A stretch of 5,439 nt of DNA from Candidatus Woesearchaeota archaeon (lineage in GTDB: Archaea > Nanobdellota > Nanobdellia > Woesearchaeales > ARS49): positions 1-5,439 of the forward strand of contig JAHFPE010000065.1 of NCBI GenBank assembly GCA_023261345.1, in the 5' to 3' direction. Shown one piece after another: positions 1 to 4,569 of the stretch. The position numbers and the translations under genes are program-made. How positions within the stretch are numbered: the first letter of the stretch is position 1; every line of letters begins with the position of its first letter. The notes under the pieces are model-generated. The model saw only the letters and a list, made by a program, of their open reading frames with translations, was not told the DNA's origin and did not search any database.

Positions 1-43
1 ACAAGAGCAAGATGTTGTTTCTGAAGAGCAAATCGCGCAATGA
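1..43 (+). CDS. C-terminal tail of an upstream gene, partial
   Basis: The frame starting at base 2 is open from the window edge and ends at TGA (41-43). The visible tail reads QEQDVVSEEQIAQ, acidic and glutamine-rich as many hydrophilic C-termini are. The stop overlaps the start of the DedA gene as ATGA (40-43), the usual sign of a translationally coupled gene pair in one operon. Only 13 codons are visible, so the product cannot be named. A second frame (from base 3) is also open here, but it runs on as an overlap inside the DedA gene until a stop near base 68, which makes it less likely. Confidence 0.5.
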   Translation, partial: QEQDVVSEEQIAQ

Positions 44-690
44 TAGTAGATGTTATTTTACATGTTGATACATATCTAGGTTTCTTAGTTGCACAATATG
101 GATTTTGGGTATACTTCGTACTTTTTTTTGTTATTCTGTGCGAAACTGGACTCGTGATTGCGCCATTTCTTCCGGGCGATTCATTATTGTTTGCTGCTGG
201 TGCATTAAGCGGAGCGGGCAGTCTTGCAAATCCAGTGTGGCTGTTCATTATGCTTGCACTAGCGGCAATAGTAGGAGACTCAATAAATTATGTTGTTGGT
301 AATCACTTCTTTAGCCAAGCAGTTTTTACAGAGGGTTCAAGATATTTTAAGAAGGAATACCTGGATCGAACACAAAAGTTCTATCACGCCCATGGAGGCA
401 AGGCAATTGTTCTAGCACGTTTTGTTCCAATCATTCGTACATTTGCGCCCTTTGTTGCAGGACTTGGTCAAATGAACTATGCGCGATTTCTTGCGTATAA
501 CGTGCTTGGCGCAGTTGCATGGGTTGGCCTGTTTATTTTTGCAGGGTTCTTTTTTGGAAATATTACAGTTGTGAAAGAGAATTTTAGCATAGCAGTTTTA
601 GTAATTATTGCGCTTTCTTTTGTTCCAGTTCTATGGGAATACGTCAAACATAAACGAGAAAAAGCCCTTTGCGAAATTGTGAAGAACTAG
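40..690 (+). CDS. DedA / VTT-domain (SNARE_assoc) inner-membrane protein
   Basis: This is a 216-residue polytopic membrane protein of the DedA family, whose members are thought to act as ion-coupled transporters or lipid scramblases in the cytoplasmic membrane. It has the family landmarks in order: E35, the re-entrant motif APFLPGDSLLF (41-51), GD-x-x-NY-x-x-G (79-87), and the RFVPxxRTFAPFVAGLGQM block (127-145) followed by F150, N154, G157 and W161. E35/D47 and R127/R133 keep the 12- and 6-residue spacings of the charged residues known to be essential in E. coli YqjA. A last hydrophobic helix (about 183-197) precedes a basic cytoplasmic tail. Length is normal for the family. The start overlaps the previous stop (ATGA) and no clear Shine-Dalgarno is seen, so translation is probably coupled. 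The substrate cannot be told; the FLPGDSLL form resembles the bacterial DedA/YqjA branch. Confidence 0.93.
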   Translation: MIVDVILHVDTYLGFLVAQYGFWVYFVLFFVILCETGLVIAPFLPGDSLLFAAGALSGAGSLANPVWLFIMLALAAIVGDSINYVVGNHFFSQAVFTEGSRYFKKEYLDRTQKFYHAHGGKAIVLARFVPIIRTFAPFVAGLGQMNYARFLAYNVLGAVAWVGLFIFAGFFFGNITVVKENFSIAVLVIIALSFVPVLWEYVKHKREKALCEIVKN

Positions 691-703
691 ACGATGGAGA
701 TAC

Positions 704-712
704 ATATTTAAA
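704..712 (+). promoter_or_regulatory. TATA box of cutA (leaderless promoter)
   Basis: ATATTTAAA lies with its TTTAAA core (707-712) centred about 24 nt before the cutA ATG. With archaeal TATA-to-start-site spacing this places transcription initiation at or within a few bases of the ATG. No Shine-Dalgarno is present, which agrees with a leaderless mRNA. No convincing terminator is seen between the DedA gene and this box, so read-through from upstream is also possible. Confidence 0.6.
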
Positions 713-733
713 CAAGCAATAATCTCTGTAGAT

Positions 734-1042
734 ATGGCATTCATAGTAATATACGTGACACACAAAGATAAATCCAGTTGCCAAAAAATTATTTCTCACC
801 TGCTTAACAAGAAGTTAATTGCGTGCGCAAACATTTTCCCAATACAAAGCACATTTTGGTGGAAAGGAAAAATAGCCGGTGCTAACGAAGTTGTGTCCTT
901 GATCAAAACAAAACGTGAAAACTGGGAGAAAGTAAAGACTGAGATTAAACTATTGCACTCGTATGACACGCCTTGCATTATGAAACTGAGTGTTGAGGCA
1001 AATGAGGAATTCGAGCAGTGGATAAATAACGAGACAGAATAA
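734..1042 (+). CDS. cutA: CutA1 divalent-cation tolerance protein
   Basis: The 102-residue product matches the CutA1 family (PII-like trimeric ferredoxin-fold protein, usual length about 100-112) from end to end. Visible landmarks are the first strand FIVIYVTH (3-10), LIACANIFPIQS (28-39), the WWKGKI hairpin (42-47), E52 and the LIKT strand (56-59), the HSYDTP signature (75-80; family consensus H-x-Y-x-x-P) and the C-terminal W96. CutA binds divalent metals and was first linked to copper tolerance in bacteria; its true role in archaea is unsettled, and signal sensing like that of PII proteins has been proposed. Cysteines 16, 31 and 81 could bind metal, but that is inference. The start is supported by the promoter spacing and by the family N-terminus. 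It has its own promoter and is followed by a large hairpin that may end its transcript. Confidence 0.95.
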   Translation: MAFIVIYVTHKDKSSCQKIISHLLNKKLIACANIFPIQSTFWWKGKIAGANEVVSLIKTKRENWEKVKTEIKLLHSYDTPCIMKLSVEANEEFEQWINNETE

Positions 1043-1061
1043 CGACGAATTCTACTACAAT

Positions 1062-1196
1062 ATCTAGCAACGCTAATTAGTGCCTCTTACAGAAATACTC
1101 GTGGGAAAACGCCGCATGACTAATTATTTTAAAAGATATCCATGCGGCGTTTTCGTTTGGTTTTAACTCAAGAGGCAAGGAACGCAGGTGCTAGAT
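1062..1196. repeat. Nested inverted repeats (three paired arms), about 135 bp
   Basis: Three perfect inverted repeats are stacked around one centre. The outer pair is ATCTAGCA (1062-1069) with TGCTAGAT (1189-1196). The middle pair is TGCCTCTT (1081-1088) with AAGAGGCA (1170-1177). The inner pair is AAAACGCCGCATG (1106-1118) with CATGCGGCGTTTT (1141-1153), enclosing an AT-rich 22-nt loop. Distances between successive arms are almost equal on both sides (11/11 and 17/16 nt), so the three pairs can form one long interrupted hairpin. It fills most of the 220-nt gap between cutA and bud32. It could be a structured RNA, a miniature mobile element or a protein-binding DNA structure; the sequence alone does not decide. 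Confidence 0.75.
1106..1166 (+). terminator. Possible transcription terminator of cutA
   Basis: The inner 13-bp perfect stem (1106-1118 with 1141-1153) is followed by the T-rich run TTTTCGTTTGGTTTT (1150-1164). This is the arrangement of a hairpin plus U-rich tract, and archaeal RNA polymerase responds mainly to the U-rich part. It lies about 60 nt after the cutA stop. The 22-nt loop is longer than usual, so termination may be only one of its roles. Confidence 0.4.
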
Positions 1197-1232
1197 GCGA
1201 TCTTTTCAATATCGCCCATTTTCAGAGATAAC

Positions 1233-1238
1233 TTTATA
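1233..1238 (+). promoter_or_regulatory. TATA box of bud32 (leaderless promoter)
   Basis: TTTATA, within AACTTTATAG, is centred about 27 nt before the ATG at 1263. This predicts a transcript that begins at or next to the start codon. It also argues against the longer reading from GTG 1188, whose codons would lie upstream of and across this promoter. Confidence 0.6.
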
Positions 1239-1262
1239 GCTTTCCTTCAATTCTCTATTTGT

Positions 1263-1859
1263 ATGAAACTAATCGCAACAGGAGCTGAAGCGCGGATTTA
1301 TTTGCAGGAAGGAAACATAGTAAAAGAACGATGCCAAAAAAATTATCGACTTCCAACGCTAGATAAGAAACTCAGGGAATCAAGAACTCGAAGAGAAGCA
1401 AAAATTCTTGAACGTCTGGCAGCCCAAAACTTTCCATCTCCTGTGCTTTTGAGGCAGAAAGGAACTGTTTTGGTAATGTCTCAGGTGAAGGGAAAAAAGC
1501 TTGCGGATGTGTTTGATACTGATCCAGATCATTTTAGTTGCCAGCTTGGATTATTAGTTGGAAAATTTCATTCTCTTGGCATAGTTCACGGAGATTTAAC
1601 AACATCAAATGTGATTTTATCTAGTGACCCGAAGAATGAACTTGTGCTTATTGACTTTGGTCTATCTGCCTTCTCAGTAACTCCTGAAGAGCGCGCAGTA
1701 GATCTTCACCTACTTCGACAAGCACTTGAGAGCAAACATTATGCAAATTATCCTCGTTGTTGGGAAAAAGTGCTTGCTAGCTATGCGTCATTTGTTGATT
1801 CTGCGATTGTAATTGCGCGTTTGGTAGCTGTTGAAAAAAGAGGAAGAAATAAGGCATAA
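1263..1859 (+). CDS. bud32: KEOPS complex atypical kinase/ATPase Bud32
   Basis: Bud32 (also called PRPK or TP53RK) is a small atypical protein kinase with ATPase activity; with Kae1, Cgi121 and Pcc1 it forms KEOPS, which makes the t6A modification at position 37 of tRNAs reading ANN codons. The 198-residue reading carries the family hallmarks: the N-terminal ATGAEARIY (5-13) in place of a normal glycine loop, catalytic-lysine region VKER (20-23), YRLPTLD (28-34), RTRREAKIL (41-49), VHGDLTTSN (108-116), IDFGLS (130-135) and RAVDL (144-148). The tail VEKRGRNKA departs slightly from the usual RGRKR ending. The open frame extends back to GTG 1188, but ATG 1263 is chosen because the family begins directly before the GAEA motif and the TATA box sits at the right distance. 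It stands alone rather than fused to Kae1 as in some euryarchaea; no other KEOPS gene is in the window. Confidence 0.96.
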   Translation: MKLIATGAEARIYLQEGNIVKERCQKNYRLPTLDKKLRESRTRREAKILERLAAQNFPSPVLLRQKGTVLVMSQVKGKKLADVFDTDPDHFSCQLGLLVGKFHSLGIVHGDLTTSNVILSSDPKNELVLIDFGLSAFSVTPEERAVDLHLLRQALESKHYANYPRCWEKVLASYASFVDSAIVIARLVAVEKRGRNKA

Positions 1860-2033
1860 ATGCGATGTCCTAAATCTCGATCGCGACCTCGCGGGCAGAT
1901 CGCCATCCTCGCAGCGCACATATTCCGTGTTTTGACCTACAGCCAATAGTTCCAGGTCACCAAGTACATGACTCTACGCTACTCGCACTTGGAAGGAGGC
2001 AGTTCCAGCTATTTAGGACAGAGCAAGGCATAA
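1860..2033 (+). pseudogene. Possible decayed tyrosine recombinase C-terminus
   Basis: The stretch just after bud32 is clearly richer in G+C than the genes around it: a hand count gives 38 of 60 for 1861-1920. In the frame ending at TAA 2031-2033, bases 1968-1994 read MTLRYSHLE, the form typical of the end of phage/Xer-type integrases (T-x-x-Y-x-H, in which Y is the DNA-cleaving nucleophile). A TAG at 1947 interrupts this frame upstream. In a neighbouring frame, GGTCAC (1955-1960) would give the Gly-His pair that normally lies a few residues before that tyrosine, so a small deletion plus the stop would explain the breakage. No HxLRH box, Arg or Lys box can be read securely. The motif is short and the call tentative; a structured RNA is the main alternative. 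It may mark an old integration next to the two orphan genes downstream. Confidence 0.35.
1866..2020. repeat. Perfect 10-bp inverted repeat enclosing the GC-rich stretch
   Basis: TGTCCTAAAT (1866-1875) is exactly complementary to ATTTAGGACA (2011-2020). Smaller pairings lie inside, such as CCAAGT (1960-1965) with ACTTGG (1987-1992). The arms could be the closing stem of an RNA of about 155 nt or the ends of a small element. The right arm falls inside the possible recombinase tail, so the two readings are not fully independent. No known archaeal RNA (SRP RNA, RNase P RNA, tRNA, C/D sRNA) was recognised. Confidence 0.45.
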
Positions 2034-2040
2034 AGAAAGC

Positions 2041-2047
2041 TTTATTA
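2041..2047 (+). promoter_or_regulatory. Possible TATA box for the orphan gene pair
   Basis: TTTATTA after a purine-rich AAAGC resembles an archaeal TATA box with BRE. It would start transcription near 2070 and leave an untranslated leader of about 80 nt before ATG 2152, in agreement with the Shine-Dalgarno found there. In the leader, GGGGAATATTTCTCC (2072-2086) is an imperfect palindrome that could be an operator, though it may be chance. Confidence 0.35.
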
Positions 2048-2137
2048 ACCCCCTACAAGTCTAAAGTTCAACGGGGAATATTTCTCCTCAAGATAACGAG
2101 CTGCGTAACTGCATTGCTCAATTACAACACAACTAAT

Positions 2138-2144
2138 GAGGTGA
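2138..2144 (+). promoter_or_regulatory. Strong Shine-Dalgarno of the first orphan gene
   Basis: GAGGTGA matches seven bases of the ideal archaeal GGAGGTGA and ends 7 nt before the ATG at 2152. It fixes the start and stands out because most other genes in the window lack such a site. Confidence 0.7.
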
Positions 2145-2151
2145 GTGAAGA

Positions 2152-2691
2152 ATGAACGGCAATACAACGTATGCAGAGGGCTCTGTTTTGACTGCAGGTA
2201 ATTTAGCTGTAAGAACTTCTTTCGCAATTGTGCGAATGATTGACCTTTATAAATTTCAAACAGAATATGAAGTTCCGCTTTTACGAGAACGATTTTCTCA
2301 AATACGCGAGGATGCACGAACTAACCTATGGCATTTAGGCACATTTGAAAATCTAAAAATTGACTGTGCAAGAGGTGCACTTGCAGTTCTCGAGGCGGGT
2401 CTTGCAATGCGTCAAGCGAAGGAAGTAGATGCTGTGTATCCAGTACTCGCTCGCGAACTTGCTCATTATGCACTTGGAATCCATGACGAAATTCCCACTA
2501 TTGATTGGCATGGAGGAATATCGCTAATTAAAACGGTTCTCGCAGATGAGGGTATTAGACGAGCTGATATTCGAGGGTGGCGCATGCGAAAGTACGACCA
2601 GTTCTTGCATGAACTAGCTCCTGAAAAATTGCCACAAGGACAATTAGGTAAACCTGTAAAATATCTTGAAATGCGCGTGGCGGGAGCGTAA
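2152..2691 (+). CDS. Hypothetical protein, mostly helical, unrecognised family
   Basis: I do not recognise this 179-residue protein. The start is well supported by a near-ideal Shine-Dalgarno. There is no signal peptide or clear transmembrane segment, so it is probably cytoplasmic. The sequence looks largely alpha-helical: an Arg/Leu-rich helix pair about residues 15-55, a helix rich in Ala and Leu at 66-90 (with C72), then LARELAHYA (99-107) followed by GIHDEIPTIDWHGG (109-122), which holds several His and Asp residues but no known catalytic motif. The last 35 residues are basic. If the TAA at 2689 were read through, ten more codons would add VWGKK twice before the next stop, so the gene may once have been longer. 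It is probably transcribed with the gene that follows 60 nt later, which carries the similar string IAGELAEYA. The possible recombinase relic upstream suggests an acquired segment. Confidence 0.8.
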   Translation: MNGNTTYAEGSVLTAGNLAVRTSFAIVRMIDLYKFQTEYEVPLLRERFSQIREDARTNLWHLGTFENLKIDCARGALAVLEAGLAMRQAKEVDAVYPVLARELAHYALGIHDEIPTIDWHGGISLIKTVLADEGIRRADIRGWRMRKYDQFLHELAPEKLPQGQLGKPVKYLEMRVAGA

Positions 2692-2721
2692 GTGTGGGGC
2701 AAGAAAGTGTGGGGCAAGAAA
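2690..2721 (+). repeat. 15-bp tandem direct repeat, two copies
   Basis: AAGTGTGGGGCAAGA occurs at 2690-2704 and again, identical, at 2705-2719, with two further matching bases. It begins inside the stop codon of the first orphan gene and stays in that gene's frame, where it would read GTG TGG GGC AAG AAA twice before TAA at 2722-2724. Exact identity suggests a recent duplication by slippage. Confidence 0.9.
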
Positions 2722-2737
2722 TAAGCATCCTTCTGCA

Positions 2738-2741
2738 GAGG
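2738..2741 (+). promoter_or_regulatory. Shine-Dalgarno of the second orphan gene
   Basis: GAGG, in CAGAGGAAATAA, lies 10 nt before ATG 2752. It is weaker than the site of the preceding gene but in a usable position. No TATA box is convincing in the 60-nt gap, so the gene is probably translated from a shared mRNA. Confidence 0.5.
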
Positions 2742-2751
2742 AAATAATAAC

Positions 2752-3501
2752 ATGAACGCAACCACATTACTACCATTGGAGGAACGTTTCTCATCAGCAT
2801 TAACTTATTCTAACGGAAGTACCCCAATTCGGGATAGCATTCGCGCACTAGTCTTAACTGGACACCTTCGAATCATGTATTATACAAATCAAGGTAATGG
2901 AGAAGTCGCTGCGAAGCTTGTTCGTGATTTAGAATCTCTACGTGGGGTCATGGCTGATAAGGAAGGTATGCGAAACGCAGTTAATGCATTGTACAATTCT
3001 ACTGATTCGAAAAGAACTAGCTCTCTAGATCACTTTGGAATATGCCATGGTATTGAATGTTCTGCCATAGCAGGTGAACTTGCAGAGTATGCAACCTATG
3101 CACGAAATTGGGCACTTGAGATGCAAAATGAAATATTACTGAGACAGTCTAGAGAGGCATCTCCAACTAAAATTTATGATGGCGTGGAACTTGAGTCTCT
3201 TCGAATTGCTCGAGAGGCACGCATGATTAAACAAGCACCGTACGTTGGGCTTGTTCTCAGAATTGCGCAGGCATATTCTCTAAGAGAATTTAAATCTGAT
3301 TCTTCAAGAATAATCGCACGACGAATTGTAAAAGACCAACGAGTTGAGATTAAGAAAGCAGGAGCGGAATTACTAGGAACTGTTTATGATGCAATTGCCA
3401 GTTATGGAAATGCAGTTTCTAAGGAGTCTCTAAAAGCTCTTTCTAAGAGAAGATTGTGCGAAAATCTTTCTGATCTTCTCAAGGATCTTACGTCGGAATA
3501 G
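2752..3501 (+). CDS. Hypothetical protein, helical, unrecognised family
   Basis: I do not recognise this 249-residue protein. It has no signal peptide or membrane span and looks soluble and largely helical. Visible stretches are a helix at 26-44 (PIRDSIRALVLTGHLRIMY), an amphipathic region at 50-80, a short segment with two cysteines and two histidines (H94, C98, H99, C103, in the pattern H-x3-CH-x3-C), the string IAGELAEYA (106-114), and a charged C-terminal half rich in Arg, Lys and Glu (145-249) that could form coiled coils. The H/C cluster could hold a metal ion, but four residues so close together are not a known finger. The ELA-x-YA string resembles one in the preceding gene (six of nine residues identical), hinting at distant relation or a common interface. 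The gene ends facing the minus-strand surface-protein gene, 52 nt away. Transcription with the previous gene is likely. Confidence 0.8.
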   Translation: MNATTLLPLEERFSSALTYSNGSTPIRDSIRALVLTGHLRIMYYTNQGNGEVAAKLVRDLESLRGVMADKEGMRNAVNALYNSTDSKRTSSLDHFGICHGIECSAIAGELAEYATYARNWALEMQNEILLRQSREASPTKIYDGVELESLRIAREARMIKQAPYVGLVLRIAQAYSLREFKSDSSRIIARRIVKDQRVEIKKAGAELLGTVYDAIASYGNAVSKESLKALSKRRLCENLSDLLKDLTSE

Positions 3502-3504
3502 ATA

Positions 3505-3548
3505 GAGAAATCCTAGGCGAATGGCACCATATTTCTCCAAAAAATTTT
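3505..3548. terminator. Possible terminator between convergent genes
   Basis: GAGAAAT (3505-3511) pairs with ATTTCTC (3531-3537), with ATGG/CCAT (3521-3524 with 3527-3530) in the loop, and AAAAAATTTT follows (3539-3548). On the minus strand this gives a run of six T soon after the stop of the surface-protein gene. On the plus strand only four T follow the hairpin. It may end both transcripts, more likely the minus one. Confidence 0.35.
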
Positions 3549-3553
3549 GTGGA

Positions 3554-4537
3554 TTAACCCATAACCATCGGAGGAAAAGGCGGCAGTTTCTTCTTTTTTT
3601 CAAGATGAATTGCGATGTACGCAATTAGTGCGATTACTACAAGTCCGCCCACGAGCACCCAGAATATTTTGGCAGTACCTTGAGTTCCTTCTTGGAAGAT
3701 TGCTCTTCCGGCAACGCCATTTACGATAATGTTCACTGGAAGTAGCGTCGTTATGTTTAAGAATTGTCCTTGCGCATGAACAGTTACGGGATATTTCCCC
3801 GGAATTGCATTTCCCGGTACAGTTAGTCGAAGTGTGAATTCTCCGCGTGAATTTGATGTTACAGGACAGGTTACCTCAAGATTTGAAGATTCACAATCAA
3901 GTAAGAATTCTTCAAGCTTTCCTTGAGTTGTGATCGCGCTGTCTAGTGTTATGAATTGTCCACGTTCAAGCGTGACTTCTTTTATTTCATCTCCCGCGCC
4001 AGTAGTTTTTGAGAATGAAATTGTGCCTGCAACTGTTGCTGGAGGTGGAGGAAGAGTGAAAGAAACGTTTACTTTACTGTCAATTTCTGTTTCAATTCCA
4101 TTCTTGTGGCCAACTCCTGCAACATTAACAATGACAATTAATTCCTTAGAACTTAGTGGAAGAGCAAATGCAGGAATCTGAACAATCTTGAATGTTCCTT
4201 TTGATGCATTTCCAACATTGAAAATAGTTTCAGATTCAAATGGAAAAATACTTCCCTTGGGAATTCGAAGTTGATAATACAGTTTCGCATCATCAACATT
4301 TGTTGTGTATGCTGATGTATTCACCAAGAATTGATAAAATACCACCTTCTGACCATTTTGTGTCGATGGATACAGTTGATTCAGTGTGAGTTGAAGTGCT
4401 GCTTCCCCAACACTCTGTTCACCAAGTGTTTGCAGCGCAAGACGAACATCATTAACTACAGATACAGCAGTTACTGATGAGACGAGCAGAAGCAAACAGA
4501 AAATTGTGAGAAGCGTGCAATTCAATAATCTTGACAT
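3554..4537 (-). CDS. Secreted, C-terminally membrane-anchored surface protein
   Basis: This 327-residue protein has the layout of an archaeal cell-surface protein. Residues 1-24 form a Sec signal peptide (hydrophobic TIFCLLLLV, likely cleavage after VTA at 22-24). A beta-rich extracellular region follows in two parts, about 25-160 and 168-272, joined by the proline linker LPPPPAT (162-168). The second part has the alternating strands and PGKYPVTVHAQG turn (246-257) common in Ig-like or NEW3-type domains; C215 and C224 could form a disulfide. One transmembrane helix (291-312) and a short tail EKKKKLPPFPP (313-323) anchor it with the tail inside. N-glycosylation sequons stand at N73, N110, N157 and N261. 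I cannot assign a specific family or ligand. The start is supported by the signal peptide and by a TATA box at leaderless spacing. Its neighbour upstream is a membrane-associated ATPase. Confidence 0.88.
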   Translation of the reverse strand: MSRLLNCTLLTIFCLLLLVSSVTAVSVVNDVRLALQTLGEQSVGEAALQLTLNQLYPSTQNGQKVVFYQFLVNTSAYTTNVDDAKLYYQLRIPKGSIFPFESETIFNVGNASKGTFKIVQIPAFALPLSSKELIVIVNVAGVGHKNGIETEIDSKVNVSFTLPPPPATVAGTISFSKTTGAGDEIKEVTLERGQFITLDSAITTQGKLEEFLLDCESSNLEVTCPVTSNSRGEFTLRLTVPGNAIPGKYPVTVHAQGQFLNITTLLPVNIIVNGVAGRAIFQEGTQGTAKIFWVLVGGLVVIALIAYIAIHLEKKKKLPPFPPMVMG

Positions 4538-4557
4538 TGCTCGAGGAGAAGAAGGTG

Positions 4558-4567
4558 TAAATATAAA
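4558..4567 (-). promoter_or_regulatory. TATA box of the surface-protein gene (leaderless promoter)
   Basis: On the minus strand TTTATATTTA is centred about 26 nt before ATG 4537. It lies in the 32-nt gap just after the stop of the ATPase gene, so the surface-protein gene can be transcribed on its own although it follows a gene on the same strand. No Shine-Dalgarno lies before the ATG. Confidence 0.65.
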
Positions 4568-4569
4568 GG

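Noticed and set aside
1141..1200. Possible tRNA in the gap between cutA and bud32.
   Set aside because: No acceptor/T-arm pattern, no GGTTC-A-A-CC loop and no cloverleaf pairing could be found.
1188..1262. N-terminal extension of Bud32 from a GTG start (25 extra codons).
   Set aside because: The family begins directly before the GAEA motif, and the extension overlaps both the right arm of the nested repeat and the TATA box that fits ATG 1263.
1950..2013. Resemblance of CCAGGTCA and GGAAGGAGGCAG to SRP RNA helix 8.
   Set aside because: In SRP RNA these two strings are almost contiguous around a GGAA loop; here about 30 nt separate them, and the loop would not close. The other conserved SRP helices are not seen.
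1874..2151. Long stop-free plus-strand frame through the GC-rich stretch.
   Set aside because: It has no ATG and no initiation signal, and its translation shows no domain; the GC-rich composition and chance explain the openness.
2045..2317. Antisense 90-codon open frame across the start of the first orphan gene.
   Set aside because: It covers the promoter, the leader and the strong Shine-Dalgarno of a better-supported plus-strand gene, and its protein has no recognisable motif.
2466..2800. Two overlapping antisense open frames opposite the orphan genes.
   Set aside because: They are opposite supported coding sequence, lack convincing initiation signals and encode cysteine- and proline-rich strings typical of shadow frames.
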